NCBI RefSeq assembly: GCF_014451325.2
Contig: NZ_JACSCH020000029.1
Location: 1 to 64,000, forward strand
Source: Streptomyces sp. CB02980
GTDB taxonomy: Bacteria; Actinomycetota; Actinomycetes; Streptomycetales; Streptomycetaceae
Length of the DNA: 64,000 bases
Direction: 5' to 3'
The notes beneath the pieces are model-generated. The model had not been told where the DNA came from. It ran no database searches and saw nothing but the letters and a program-made list of their open reading frames with translations. Made by a program: the position numbers and the translations under genes. The stretch's first letter is position 1. The number at the start of each line of letters is the position of its first letter. Positions 44,387 through 52,930 of the stretch are shown here, in pieces.

Positions 44387-45223
44387 ATGAGTGAAGAGTT
44401 CCTTGACCTTGTCCTGACCGGCCGTACGACCGAGGTGGAGGAGGCGGTCCGCAAGGCGGCCGCCGCCGAGATCATGCCGCGCTTCCGGCAGCTCGCCACC
44501 GACGACATCGTCGAGAAGAACGGTCCGCACGACCTGGTCACCGTCGCCGACCGGGCCGCCGAGGCCCACCTCACGGAGTCCCTGACCGCCCTGCTCCCCG
44601 GCTCGGTGGTGGTCGGCGAGGAGGCGGTCCACGCCGACCCCTCCGTCTACGACGCCCTGCGCGGCGACGCCCCCGTCTGGATCGTCGACCCCGTCGACGG
44701 CACCCGCCAGTTCGTCCACGGCGACCCCGGCTTCTGCACCCTCGTCGCGCTGGCCCAGCACGGCGAGCTGCTCGCCTCCTGGACGTACGCACCCGCCCTC
44801 GACGAGTTCGCCGTGGCCGTACGGGGCAGGGGCGCCACGCTCAACGGGCAGCCGCTGCACGCCGGGTCGCCCGCCCCCGGTGAGGTCCTCGAGGTCGCCA
44901 CCTCGCACCCCGACTACACCACCCCGGACCAGAAGCGGGCCCTGCTCGGCCTGGTCACCGAGGGTGTCGCCCCCCGGCCCTGCGGCTCCGCCGGACTGGA
45001 GTACCTGGCCGTGGCGCGCGGCGCGCTCTCCGCCACTGCGTTCTCCTGGGAGTACGCGTGGGACCACGCGGCCGGGCTGCTCCTCGTCACCGAGGCGGGC
45101 GGGACGCACACGACCCTCGCCGGCGAGCCGTTCAGGATCACCGGCGGGAACACCCTGCCGTTCACCGCGGCCCGGGACACGGCGACCGCCAACCGGATCC
45201 TCACCCTCCTCAGGGGGCAGTGA
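44387..45223 (+). CDS. Inositol-monophosphatase-family phosphatase
   Basis: 278 residues. Metal-binding motifs of the family are in order: VTVADRAAEAHL, GEEAV, WIVDPVDGTRQFVHG (the DPxDGT core) and AWDHAAGLLLVTEAGG (the WDxAAG motif). Members dephosphorylate inositol phosphates, histidinol phosphate or 3'-phosphoadenosine nucleotides; I cannot choose between these here. Divergent from lplA. The FAD oxidoreductase gene starts 63 nt downstream. Confidence 0.9.
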   Translation: MSEEFLDLVLTGRTTEVEEAVRKAAAAEIMPRFRQLATDDIVEKNGPHDLVTVADRAAEAHLTESLTALLPGSVVVGEEAVHADPSVYDALRGDAPVWIVDPVDGTRQFVHGDPGFCTLVALAQHGELLASWTYAPALDEFAVAVRGRGATLNGQPLHAGSPAPGEVLEVATSHPDYTTPDQKRALLGLVTEGVAPRPCGSAGLEYLAVARGALSATAFSWEYAWDHAAGLLLVTEAGGTHTTLAGEPFRITGGNTLPFTAARDTATANRILTLLRGQ

Positions 45224-45286
45224 GGCCCTCGGAACCACCGGCCTATCCTGGGAGCCCTGGCCATCGGCTGACGAAGGAGTCCGAAG

Positions 45287-46708
45287 GTGTCGAAGGTGAC
45301 GTCGATGCTCGATGCCGTCGTCGTGGGGGCGGGGCCCAACGGACTGACCGCCGCCGTCGAACTGGCCCGCCGCGGCTTCTCCGTGGCCGTCTTCGAAGCG
45401 AAGCCGACCGTCGGCGGCGGCGCCAGGACCGAGGAGCTCACCCTCCCCGGCTTCCGCCACGACCCCTGCTCGGCGGTGCATCCCCTCGGGGCCGGCTCAC
45501 CGGTCTTCCGGACGATGCCCTTGCAGCGGTACGGACTTGAGTGGCTCCACCCCGAACTGCCCATGGCCCACCCCTGGGACGACGGCACCGCCGCCGTCCT
45601 CGCCCGCTCGGTCGCCGAGACCGCTGCCTCCTTCGGGCCGCGCGACGCGGGCGCGTACCGCAGGCTCGTCGCCCCCTTCGCCGGCAAATGGGACACCCTC
45701 GCCCGGGACTTCATGCAGCTGCCGCTCACGGCGCTGCCCCGCGACCCGGTCACCCTGGCCCGCTTCGGCCTCGCCGGACTGCCGCCGTCCACCTGGCTGA
45801 TGCGCCGCTTCCAGGAAGAGAAGGCGCGGGGGCTGTTCGCCGGGATGGTCGCCCATGTCATGGCCCCGCTCGGCGGCTTCGCCACCGGCGCCGTCGGCCT
45901 GGTCTTCGCGCTCGCCGCCCACGCCGGCGGCTGGCCCGTGCCCCGGGGCGGCTCGCAGTCCATCTCCGACGCCCTCACCGCGTACCTCAAGGACCTCGGC
46001 GGCGCCGTCCACACCGACTTCGAGGTCAAGCGGCTCGACGACCTGCCGCCCGCCCGCGCCTACGTCTTCGACACCTCGCCCAGGGCCCTCGCCCGGATCG
46101 CCGGCTTCGGCGGCCACTACGACCGCTACCGGTACGGCGCCGCGGCCTTCAAGATCGACTATGCCCTGGACGGCCCCGTCCCGTGGACCGCCGAGGCGGC
46201 CGGACGCGCCGGAACCGTCCAGATCGGCCCCACCGCCGGCGAGATCGACACCGCCCTGCACCAGGCCTCCACCGGCACCGCGCCCGACGTGCCCTTCCTC
46301 ATCACCGCCCAGCCCAGCGTCGTCGACCCCTCCCGCGCCCCCGAGGGCAAGCACGTGTTCTGGGCGTACGGCCATGTGCCGAACGGCTGGCAGGGCGACC
46401 TCACCGACGCCATCGAGCGCCAGATCGAGCGCTTCGCCCCCGGCTTCCGCGACCGCGTCCTGGCCCGCGCCACCGCGGGACCGCCCCAACTCGCCGAGCG
46501 CAACGCCAACTACATCGGCGGCGACATCGCCTGCGGCGCCGCCGACGGCCTCCAGCTCGTGCTGCGCCCCACGCTCTCGCTCCGCCCCTACGCCACCCCG
46601 CACCCGGCGGTCTTCCTCTGCTCCTCCGCCACCCCGCCCGGGCCCGGCGTGCACGGCATGTCCGGGCACAACGCGGCGAAGGCCGTCTGGCGCCTGCTGC
46701 GAAAATAG
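45287..46708 (+). CDS. FAD-dependent phytoene-desaturase-like oxidoreductase
   Basis: 473 residues, GTG start with GAAGGAG upstream. The N-terminal dinucleotide fold is [41 protein letters not shown] with the GG motif. The C-terminal FAD contact is in [27 protein letters not shown]. It belongs to the NAD(P)/FAD-dependent group related to CrtI and PYROXD2. No carotenoid genes are nearby, so the substrate is unknown. The next gene starts 9 nt later. Confidence 0.9.
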   Translation: MSKVTSMLDAVVVGAGPNGLTAAVELARRGFSVAVFEAKPTVGGGARTEELTLPGFRHDPCSAVHPLGAGSPVFRTMPLQRYGLEWLHPELPMAHPWDDGTAAVLARSVAETAASFGPRDAGAYRRLVAPFAGKWDTLARDFMQLPLTALPRDPVTLARFGLAGLPPSTWLMRRFQEEKARGLFAGMVAHVMAPLGGFATGAVGLVFALAAHAGGWPVPRGGSQSISDALTAYLKDLGGAVHTDFEVKRLDDLPPARAYVFDTSPRALARIAGFGGHYDRYRYGAAAFKIDYALDGPVPWTAEAAGRAGTVQIGPTAGEIDTALHQASTGTAPDVPFLITAQPSVVDPSRAPEGKHVFWAYGHVPNGWQGDLTDAIERQIERFAPGFRDRVLARATAGPPQLAERNANYIGGDIACGAADGLQLVLRPTLSLRPYATPHPAVFLCSSATPPGPGVHGMSGHNAAKAVWRLLRK

Positions 46709-46711
46709 ACT
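46706..46711 (+). promoter_or_regulatory. Leaderless -10 element of the YciO-like gene
   Basis: TAGACT ends 6 nt before the ATG at 46718; its TAG is also the stop codon of the oxidoreductase gene. Confidence 0.45.
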
Positions 46712-46717
46712 GCCCCC

Positions 46718-47338
46718 ATGGCGAAGTACTTCGACGTGCACCCCGACAACCCCCAGCCGCGCACCATCGGCACGGTGGCCGACAGCATCAGGAACGGTGC
46801 GCTCGTCGCGTACCCGACCGACTCCTGCTACGCGCTGGGCAGCCGACTCGGATCCAAGGACGGCATCAGCCGCATCCGGGCGATCCGCGACCTCGACGAC
46901 CGGCATCACTTCACGCTCATGTGCTCGAACTTCGCCCAACTGGGCCAGCTCGTGCACATCGACAACGACGTCTTCCGCGCGGTCAAGGCGGCGACCCCCG
47001 GCCCGTACACCTTCATCCTGCCCGCGACGAAGGAGGTGCCCCGGGCACTCCTCCACCCCAAGAAGAAGACGGTCGGCGTCCGTATCCCCGACCACGTCGT
47101 CACCCAGGCCCTCCTCGCCGAGCTCGGCGAACCACTGCTCTCCAGCACCCTGCTGCTGCCCGACGAGGCGGAGCCGCTGACGCAGGGCTGGGAGATCAAG
47201 GAGCGGCTCGACCACCTGGTGGACGCGGTCCTCGACTCCGGCGACTGCGGCACCGAGCCCACCACCGTCGTCGACTTCTCCAGCGGCGAGCCCGAGGTCC
47301 TGCGCCGCGGCGCGGGTGACACCACGCGGTTCGAGTAG
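46718..47338 (+). CDS. YciO-family (YrdC/Sua5-fold) protein
   Basis: 206 residues, the exact length of E. coli YciO, and similar to it along the whole chain: FDVHPDNPQPRTI, VAYPTDSCYALGSRLG, IRAIRDLDDRHHFTLMCSNFAQL, TPGPYTFILPATKEVPRALLHPKKKTVGVRIP, EPLLSSTLLLP, PTTVVDFS. The fold is shared with threonylcarbamoyl-AMP synthases (TsaC), but the KKTVGVRIP/HPDNP pattern is YciO-specific, so TsaC activity should not be assumed. No ribosome-binding site; the start follows from the -10 element and the family N-terminus. Confidence 0.9.
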   Translation: MAKYFDVHPDNPQPRTIGTVADSIRNGALVAYPTDSCYALGSRLGSKDGISRIRAIRDLDDRHHFTLMCSNFAQLGQLVHIDNDVFRAVKAATPGPYTFILPATKEVPRALLHPKKKTVGVRIPDHVVTQALLAELGEPLLSSTLLLPDEAEPLTQGWEIKERLDHLVDAVLDSGDCGTEPTTVVDFSSGEPEVLRRGAGDTTRFE

Positions 47339-47472
47339 CGGACGCGCCCGGAGCGGGCCACCGCCCGGGGCGAGCGGGCCACGGCTCGCGAAGCGGCCCT
47401 TACGGCACGGACCGCGATCACCGTACGGTCGGGTGGGCATCCGCCCGCCCGACCGACGGAGGACCGAGCCAC

Positions 47473-48234
47473 GTGATCGTCATCGCTCATGTCAGCGACA
47501 TCCATGTCGACCTGGAGCAGCGCAGCGCCGACCGCACCCGCGCGGTCATGCGCTACCTGGAGGAACTGCCGTACGACCTGGCGGCCGTTGTCGTCACCGG
47601 CGACATCGCCGACCACGCGGCACCCGACGAATACGCCCTCGTTCGGGAGCTGCTGACCTCCCGTCACCCGCTGCTCGTCTGCCCGGGGAACCACGACGAC
47701 CGGGCCGTCCTCCGGAAGGTCCTCCTCCCCGAGACGACCGGAACGCGTCCGTACGCCCCCGTCAACCAGGTGCTCCGGGGCGAGGGCTTCGTGGTCGCCC
47801 TCTGCGACTCGTCCGTGCCCGGCAAGCACGACGGATACCTGGAGGACGAGACCCTGGAGTGGCTGGACGGCGTCCTCGACGCCACCCCGCGCGACGTTCC
47901 CGTCCTCGTCGGCTTCCACCACCCGCCGGTCCCGCTGCACACCCCGTACGTGGACGAGATCCGGCAGTTCGGCGAGGAGCGGCTCGCCGCGCTCGCCGAC
48001 CGCCACCCGCACCTCACCGCCTTCCTCGCGGGCCACGTCCACACCGCCGCCGCCACCACCTTCGCCGGACGCCCGCTGCTCGTCGCGCCCGGGGTCGTCT
48101 CCTCGATCCGCCTCCCCTGGGAGCGCCCGGTGACGCATCCGCACATCCACCTCGACCAGCCGCCCGCGCTCGCCTTCCACGTCCTGGGGGACGACGGCAG
48201 GCTGACCACCCACTACCGGTCGGTCGCGGTCTGA
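47473..48234 (+). CDS. Calcineurin-like metallophosphoesterase (CpdA/GpdQ-like)
   Basis: 253 residues, GTG start after GGAGGA. All five metal-binding blocks are present: HVSDIHVD, VVTGDIADHA, CPGNHDDR, GFHHPPVPLHTPYVDE and FLAGHVHTAAAT. The order and short spacing match class III cyclic-nucleotide or glycerophosphodiester phosphodiesterases of the CpdA/GpdQ type. The substrate is unproven. Its last codons are part of a repeated segment that continues downstream. Confidence 0.9.
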   Translation: MIVIAHVSDIHVDLEQRSADRTRAVMRYLEELPYDLAAVVVTGDIADHAAPDEYALVRELLTSRHPLLVCPGNHDDRAVLRKVLLPETTGTRPYAPVNQVLRGEGFVVALCDSSVPGKHDGYLEDETLEWLDGVLDATPRDVPVLVGFHHPPVPLHTPYVDEIRQFGEERLAALADRHPHLTAFLAGHVHTAAATTFAGRPLLVAPGVVSSIRLPWERPVTHPHIHLDQPPALAFHVLGDDGRLTTHYRSVAV

Positions 48235-48395
48235 CCTCGCCGGCGGCCTCCGGCCGGTCGTGGCCCGGCCTCGCCGTGGGCTCCCCGGTGGTCGTGGCCC
48301 GGCCGTGGGCTCCCCGGTCGGTCGTGGCCCGGCCTGGGGCGCCCCGGTCGGTCGCGGCCCGAGCCCGCCGTGGGCCTCCCCGGTCGGGGCCGGAC
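48213..48395 (+). repeat. Imperfect tandem repeat spreading from the end of the phosphoesterase gene
   Basis: Six diverged units of about 29-36 bp begin CCGGTCGGTCG(C/T)GG and end near GTGGGCTCC. The first unit contains the phosphoesterase stop codon (GGTCTGACC); later copies have CCCGG in its place. No gene lies in the array. Confidence 0.75.
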
Positions 48396-48464
48396 CTCGG
48401 GCGCGGCGACGTCCATGTCGTTTTCTCGCCAGCCCGTGAGCCGTCCGTCCCCGATGCTGGACTC

Positions 48465-49949
48465 ATGCACACCGACACCGAGCGCTGCGTACGGGCCGTC
48501 CAGTCGAAGGACGCCCGCTTCGACGGCGTGTTCTTCACCGCCGTCCGCACCACCCGGATCTACTGCCGGCCCAGCTGTCCGGTCGTCCCGCCCAAGCCCG
48601 AGAACATGGAGTTCCACGCCAGCGCCGCCTCCTGCCAGCGCGCCGGGTTCCGGGCCTGCAAGCGGTGCCGGCCCGACACCAGCCCCGGCTCGCCCGAGTG
48701 GAACGTCCGCGCCGACGCCGTCGCCCGCGCCGTACGCCTCATCCAGGACGGCGTCGTCGACCGGGAGGGCGTCCCCGGGCTCGCCCGGCGGCTCGGCTGG
48801 TCCACCCGCCAGATCGAGCGCCAGCTCCTCGCCGAGCTGGGCGCGGGACCGCTCGCCCTGGCCCGCGCCCAGCGCGCCCAGACCGCCCGGGTCCTCATCG
48901 AGACGACCCCGATGCCGCTCGGCGAGGTCGCCTTCGCGGCCGGTTTCGCCTCGATCCGCACCTTCAACGACACCGTCCGCGAGGTCTTCGCCCTCACCCC
49001 GGGCGAGCTCCGCGCCCGCGCCGCCCGCCCCGCCGCCGACCGGGCGCCCACCCCCGGGGTGATCAGCCTCCGGCTGCCGTTCCGCGCCCCGCTGGAACCC
49101 TCCAACCTCTTCGGCCACCTCGCCGCGACCGCCGTCCCCGGCGTGGAGGAGTGGCGCGACGGGGCCTACCGCCGGACCCTCACCCTCCCGTACGGACACG
49201 GCATCGTCGCCCTCGCGCCCCGCGCCGACCACATCGCCTGCCGGCTCTCCCTCACCGACCCCCGTGACCTCACCCACGCCATCAGCCGCTGCCGCCGGCT
49301 CCTCGACCTCGACGCCGACCCCGTCGCCGTCGACGAGCGGCTGCGCGCCGATCCGCGGCTCGCGCCGATCGTCGACGCCGCCCCCGGCCGCCGGGTGCCG
49401 GGGACCGTCGACCCCGCCGAGTTCGCCGTCCGGGCCGTCCTCGGCCAGCAGGTCTCCACCGCCGCCGCCCGCACCCACGCCGCCCGGCTCGTCACCGCGC
49501 ACGGCACCCCCGTCGACGACCCCGAGGGCGGCCTCACCCACCTCTTCCCGGGCCCCGAGGCACTCGCCGCCCTCGACCCCGAGACGCTGGCCCTGCCCCG
49601 CAGCCGCCGCACCACCCTCCTCACCCTGGTCAGGGCGCTCGCCGACGGCTCACTCACCCTCGGCCCCGCCGACGACCGCGAGGAGGCCCGCGCCCGGCTG
49701 CTCGCCCTGCCCGGATTCGGCCCCTGGACCACCGAGATCATCGCCATGCGCGCCCTCGGCGACCCGGACGCCTTCCTCCCCGGTGACCTCGGCGTCCGCC
49801 GCGCCGCCGAGGGACTCGGCCTCCCGGGCACCCCGGCCGCCCTCACCACCCGCGCGGCGCACTGGCGCCCCTGGCGCGCGTACGCCGTCCAGTACCTCTG
49901 GGCGACCGACGACCACCCGATCAACCACCTGCCCAGCGAAGGACACTGA
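48465..49949 (+). CDS. Ada-type sensor fused to AlkA DNA-3-methyladenine glycosylase
   Basis: 494 residues. Residues 1-75 are the Ada zinc domain: C34, C38, C65 and C68 keep the exact 4-27-3 spacing of E. coli Ada, so C34 should accept methyl groups from phosphotriesters. Residues about 85-185 are an AraC-type helix-turn-helix (LARRLGWSTRQIERQL; GEVAFAAGFASIRTFNDTVREVFALTPGELR). The remainder is AlkA: VLGQQVSTAAARTHAARLV, then LLALPGFGPWTTEIIAMRALGDPDAFLPGDLG with the helix-hairpin-helix and catalytic Asp441. One protein thus senses methylation, activates transcription and removes alkylated bases. The ogt gene follows after 6 nt. Confidence 0.94.
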   Translation: MHTDTERCVRAVQSKDARFDGVFFTAVRTTRIYCRPSCPVVPPKPENMEFHASAASCQRAGFRACKRCRPDTSPGSPEWNVRADAVARAVRLIQDGVVDREGVPGLARRLGWSTRQIERQLLAELGAGPLALARAQRAQTARVLIETTPMPLGEVAFAAGFASIRTFNDTVREVFALTPGELRARAARPAADRAPTPGVISLRLPFRAPLEPSNLFGHLAATAVPGVEEWRDGAYRRTLTLPYGHGIVALAPRADHIACRLSLTDPRDLTHAISRCRRLLDLDADPVAVDERLRADPRLAPIVDAAPGRRVPGTVDPAEFAVRAVLGQQVSTAAARTHAARLVTAHGTPVDDPEGGLTHLFPGPEALAALDPETLALPRSRRTTLLTLVRALADGSLTLGPADDREEARARLLALPGFGPWTTEIIAMRALGDPDAFLPGDLGVRRAAEGLGLPGTPAALTTRAAHWRPWRAYAVQYLWATDDHPINHLPSEGH

Positions 49950-49955
49950 ACCGCC

Positions 49956-50459
49956 ATGGCCCCCATCGTCCGGCACACCGTCATGGACAGCCCGTACGAG
50001 CCGCTGACCCTCGTCGCCGTCGACGGCGTCCTCAGCCGCGTCCATATGACCGGGCAGCGCCACCGTCCCCCGGAGGAGACCTTCGGCGAGCCCGACCCGC
50101 GCCCCTTCCGGGAGGCGATCCGCCAGCTCGACGCCTACTTCGCCGGCGAACTCACCGAGTTCGACCTGCCCCTGCGCCTGATCGGCACCGACTTCCAGCT
50201 CCGGGTCTGGGAGGAGCTGTGCCGCATTCCGTACGGGGAGACCCGGACGTACGGCGAACTCGCCGAGCTGCTCGGCAGCCCGAGCGCCTCCCGCGCGGTG
50301 GGCCTCGCCAACGGCAAGAACCCGGTTAGCGTCATCGTCCCCTGCCACCGGGTGATCGGCGCGGGCGGCGGCCTCACCGGCTACGGCGGCGGCCTGGACC
50401 GCAAGCAGCGGCTGCTCGCCTTCGAATCGGGTACGGCGGAACCGGCCGCCCTCTTCTAG
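49956..50459 (+). CDS. ogt: Methylated-DNA--protein-cysteine methyltransferase
   Basis: 167 residues. VIVPCHRVIGAGGGLTGYGGGLDRKQRLL contains the acceptor Cys130 in PCHRV. IPYGETRTYGELAELLGSPSASRAVGLANGKNP is the DNA-binding helix-turn-helix region. It repairs O6-methylguanine by suicidal transfer to Cys130. The gene is 6 nt downstream of the Ada-AlkA fusion, so the two form an adaptive-response operon. Confidence 0.95.
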   Translation: MAPIVRHTVMDSPYEPLTLVAVDGVLSRVHMTGQRHRPPEETFGEPDPRPFREAIRQLDAYFAGELTEFDLPLRLIGTDFQLRVWEELCRIPYGETRTYGELAELLGSPSASRAVGLANGKNPVSVIVPCHRVIGAGGGLTGYGGGLDRKQRLLAFESGTAEPAALF

Positions 50460-50487
50460 GCCCTGTCGTCGAACTCCCGCCCGCCGC

Positions 50488-51207
50488 CTAGCGGAGCCGG
50501 TCGAGGAGCGCCGGGAGCGCCGTGCCGATCGGCTCGCGCACGACGTCGTCGGCGACGGCGTCGTACGGGGTGGGCTCGGCGTTCACGATGATCAGCCGGG
50601 CGCCGTGCTCGGCCGCGATCCCCGCGAGGGAGGCCGCCGGCTGGACCTGGAGGCTGCTGCCGACCACGACGAACACCGCGGTGGCCTTGGCGATCGACAC
50701 GGCGTTGCCGAGCACCACCGGATCGAGCCGCTGTCCGAACATCACCGTCGCCGACTTCAGGATCCCGCCGCACACCCGGCACGCCGGGTCGTCCTCACCG
50801 GCCCGTACCCGGTCGAGCGCCTCCGCCATCGCCGAGCGCGCGTGGCAGGCCGTGCACACCACCGACCGTGCCGAACCGTGGAGTTCGAGGACCTTCCGGG
50901 CCGGCACCCCGGCGGCCTGGTGCAGTCCGTCCACGTTCTGCGTGATCACCCGCAGCGGGTTGCCGCTCGTCCGCTCGTACGCGGCGATCGCACGGTGCGC
51001 CACGTTCGGCTCGGCGCTCAGGACCGGACCGTCGAGCCGCATCCGCCACGAGCGGCGGCGGATCTCCGGATCGGCCATGTACGGCCCGTACGTGACGAGC
51101 CGCTCGGCCTCGGGGTCCTTCCGCCACATGCCGTTCGGACCCCGGTAGTCGGGGATGCCCGAGTCGGTGGAGATACCGGCGCCACTGAGGATCGCGACCA
51201 TCGTCAT
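50488..51207 (-). CDS. Sirtuin NAD-dependent protein deacylase
   Basis: 239 residues. LSGAGISTDSGIPDYRG binds NAD, TQNVDGLH and LELHGS supply catalytic Asn/Asp and His, and CTAC ... CRVCGG is the zinc site. VVGSSLQVQPAA and IVNAEPTPYD complete the Rossmann domain. It removes acyl groups from lysine, consuming NAD. The start at 51207 follows TAGGGT at 6 nt with no ribosome-binding site. A frameshifted antitoxin gene lies divergent on the other side of the promoter. Confidence 0.93.
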   Translation of the reverse strand: MTMVAILSGAGISTDSGIPDYRGPNGMWRKDPEAERLVTYGPYMADPEIRRRSWRMRLDGPVLSAEPNVAHRAIAAYERTSGNPLRVITQNVDGLHQAAGVPARKVLELHGSARSVVCTACHARSAMAEALDRVRAGEDDPACRVCGGILKSATVMFGQRLDPVVLGNAVSIAKATAVFVVVGSSLQVQPAASLAGIAAEHGARLIIVNAEPTPYDAVADDVVREPIGTALPALLDRLR

Positions 51208-51213
51208 ACGAGG

Positions 51214-51265
51214 ACCCTAGGCACCGCCGAACCGCTCCCGCGAGCGGGTTTCCCGGTGCTAGGTT
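51214..51265. promoter_or_regulatory. Divergent leaderless promoters of the sirtuin and antitoxin-like genes
   Basis: TAGGGT (minus strand, 51219-51214) ends 6 nt before the sirtuin ATG. TAGGTT (plus strand, 51260-51265) ends 6 nt before the ATG at 51272. Neither start has a ribosome-binding site. Confidence 0.45.
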
Positions 51266-51271
51266 CCCGCC

Positions 51272-51476
51272 ATGGCCAAGGTGAACATCGGTCTCGACGC
51301 CGAACTCGTCGTGGAAGTCATGGTCCTGGCCGGCATCGGCAACCCTCCAGGACGCCGTCGAGGCAGTGGTCCGCGACTACATCGCCCGCGGCCACCGCAC
51401 GGAGGCCCGAGCCGTCAGTCGCGACCAGGCCGAGCGCACCGGCGAGGTCGTCCGGCCGGAACCGCCCCGGGGCTGA
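51272..51476 (+). pseudogene. VapB-type antitoxin gene with a single-base frameshift
   Basis: The first 24 codons read MAKVNIGLDAELVVEVMVLA, typical of short actinobacterial VapB/DUF2191 antitoxins. The expected continuation (QDAVEAVVRDYIARGHRTEA) is found one base out of frame after about 51345, where CCCTCCAG has one base too many, and ends in a stop at 51474-51476. As printed, the protein is scrambled after residue 24. Either a real inactivating insertion or a sequencing error. No VapC toxin gene is adjacent. Confidence 0.65.
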
Positions 51477-51482
51477 CGGGGG

Positions 51483-52592
51483 TCAGGCGGACTCGGTCAA
51501 CCGCACTGTCCGCTGCGCCAGTTCACGGATTCCGACCCCGTCGAAGCCGAAGACGGCGCTGCGCACCCGGTCACGCAGCGGCTCCGACCACTGCGGCGGG
51601 ATCGCCGCCGCCCCGCACCTCACCCCCGCCACCGATCCGGCCGTCGCGCCGTTGGAGTCCGTGTCCAGGCCGCCGCGCACGGTCAGGGTGATCGTGCGGG
51701 TGAAGTCCCCCTCCCCGTACAGGAGTCCGGCGGTCAGCACGGCCGCGTTGGGAACGGTGTGGATCCAGCCGAGCCCCGCCGTCCGCTCCGCCTGCGTGGT
51801 CAGCGTCGCCGACCAGTCGAGGCCCGCCTCGTGCAGCGCCATCGTGTCCCGAACCGTCCGGGCGAGCCGGCAGCTCGCCGGGATCCGCTCAAGGGACGCC
51901 TCCAGGGCGGACCGCACGTCCGGCGCGGTGAACGCCGCCGCGATCAGCGCCGCCGCCCACATCGCCCCGTACACCCCGTTCCCGGTGTGCGAGAGGACCG
52001 CGTCCCGCCGGGCGAGCGAGGCGGCCCGGCGCGGATCCCCCGGACTGGTCCAGCCGTGGACGTCGGCCCGGATCAGCGCACCGATCCACTCCTGGTACGG
52101 ATTGTCGTACGTGGCCGTCAGCGGCGGCCGCAGCCCGTTGGCGAGGTTCCGGTACGCGGCCCGCTCGGCGGTGAACGTCTGGAGGTACGGCATCCGCAGC
52201 AGCCACTCCCGGCCCACCTGCTCGGTCGTGAAGGCGGAGCCGTACGTCTCCAGGATGCGCAGCCCCAGGATCGACCAGTCGATGTCGTCGTCCCGGCAGC
52301 TGCCGTCGATCCCGCCGCGCACGCACTGCCGCCACTCGGGGCGCAGCTCGAAGCCGGTGGCGCCGGGCGGCGGGGGCGGCAGGTAGTCGGTGAGCGGGAG
52401 CGCGTCGGTCAGCCGCAGATAGGCATCGATGCGCTCCCGGGTCCAGTGGTCACCCTGCTCCACGGGCTTGCCCAGCATGTTCCCGGCGATCCGGCCGGTC
52501 CAGCCGCCCAGGACACGGTCCGCGAGCTCCGCACGGGGGAGTTCCCCGTGCGGGCGCTCGCCGTGCGTGCGTTCCCCGTGTGTCAGGCCCAT
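51483..52592 (-). CDS. ADP-ribosylglycohydrolase-family protein
   Basis: 369 residues. RVLGGWTGRIAGNMLGKPVE, SCRDDDIDWSILGLRILE and GGLDTDSNGATAGSVAGVRCG are the magnesium-binding blocks of the DraG/ARH family. Such enzymes remove ADP-ribose from proteins or small molecules. The N-terminus carries a short repeat (HGERTHGERPHGE) before the fold. The ATG at 52592 has GGAGG almost touching it, so initiation may be poor. The gene ends 7 nt from the antitoxin remnant and lies close to the sirtuin gene. Confidence 0.9.
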   Translation of the reverse strand: MGLTHGERTHGERPHGELPRAELADRVLGGWTGRIAGNMLGKPVEQGDHWTRERIDAYLRLTDALPLTDYLPPPPPGATGFELRPEWRQCVRGGIDGSCRDDDIDWSILGLRILETYGSAFTTEQVGREWLLRMPYLQTFTAERAAYRNLANGLRPPLTATYDNPYQEWIGALIRADVHGWTSPGDPRRAASLARRDAVLSHTGNGVYGAMWAAALIAAAFTAPDVRSALEASLERIPASCRLARTVRDTMALHEAGLDWSATLTTQAERTAGLGWIHTVPNAAVLTAGLLYGEGDFTRTITLTVRGGLDTDSNGATAGSVAGVRCGAAAIPPQWSEPLRDRVRSAVFGFDGVGIRELAQRTVRLTESA

Positions 52593-52930
52593 ACCTCCGG
52601 TGTACCGAACCGGGCGGCCGCCCGCGCGCCGAAGCGGCTCCCGGCCGGCAGCGAGGGGTGCCGGCGCCCTCCGGCGGATCCGTGTCCGTGCGCGCCTTCG
52701 CCGCCCGGCGCGGCCGGTGGTGGGGGTCCGCCGCCATCCCGATCCCGATGACCGTGCCGTCGGGCGGGTGCCGCTCCTGCTGCTCCTGCGGGGCCCGGCC
52801 GATCGGTTCCGCGCTCACGTGACCCCACTATGGTGCGAAATATCAGCCGATCCGGGGGTGGCACGCCGTCCGGCGGTACGGATAGGGTCGGCCACGGCGC
52901 GACTGCACGTTCGAAAGCAAGGGATGCAAG
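52593..52930. other. Gap with an orphan GC3-biased frame and the glycerate kinase promoter
   Basis: No confident gene. A minus-strand frame opening with GTG at 52818 (MSAEPIGRAPQEQQERHPPD) has G or C at nearly every third position for about 55 codons, then loses the bias and would overlap the ADP-ribosylglycohydrolase gene. It may be a small gene broken by a frameshift. TGGCAC (52859-52864) and TAGGGT (52883-52888), 18 nt apart, form a plausible promoter for glycerate kinase. Confidence 0.3.

Noticed and set aside
46718-47338. Naming the gene as tRNA threonylcarbamoyladenosine synthase (tsaC)
   Set aside because: Full-length similarity is to YciO, which shares the fold but not necessarily the reaction.
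45497-47440. A 647-codon minus-strand frame
   Set aside because: It is opposite the FAD oxidoreductase and the YciO-like gene, both supported by motifs along their full length.
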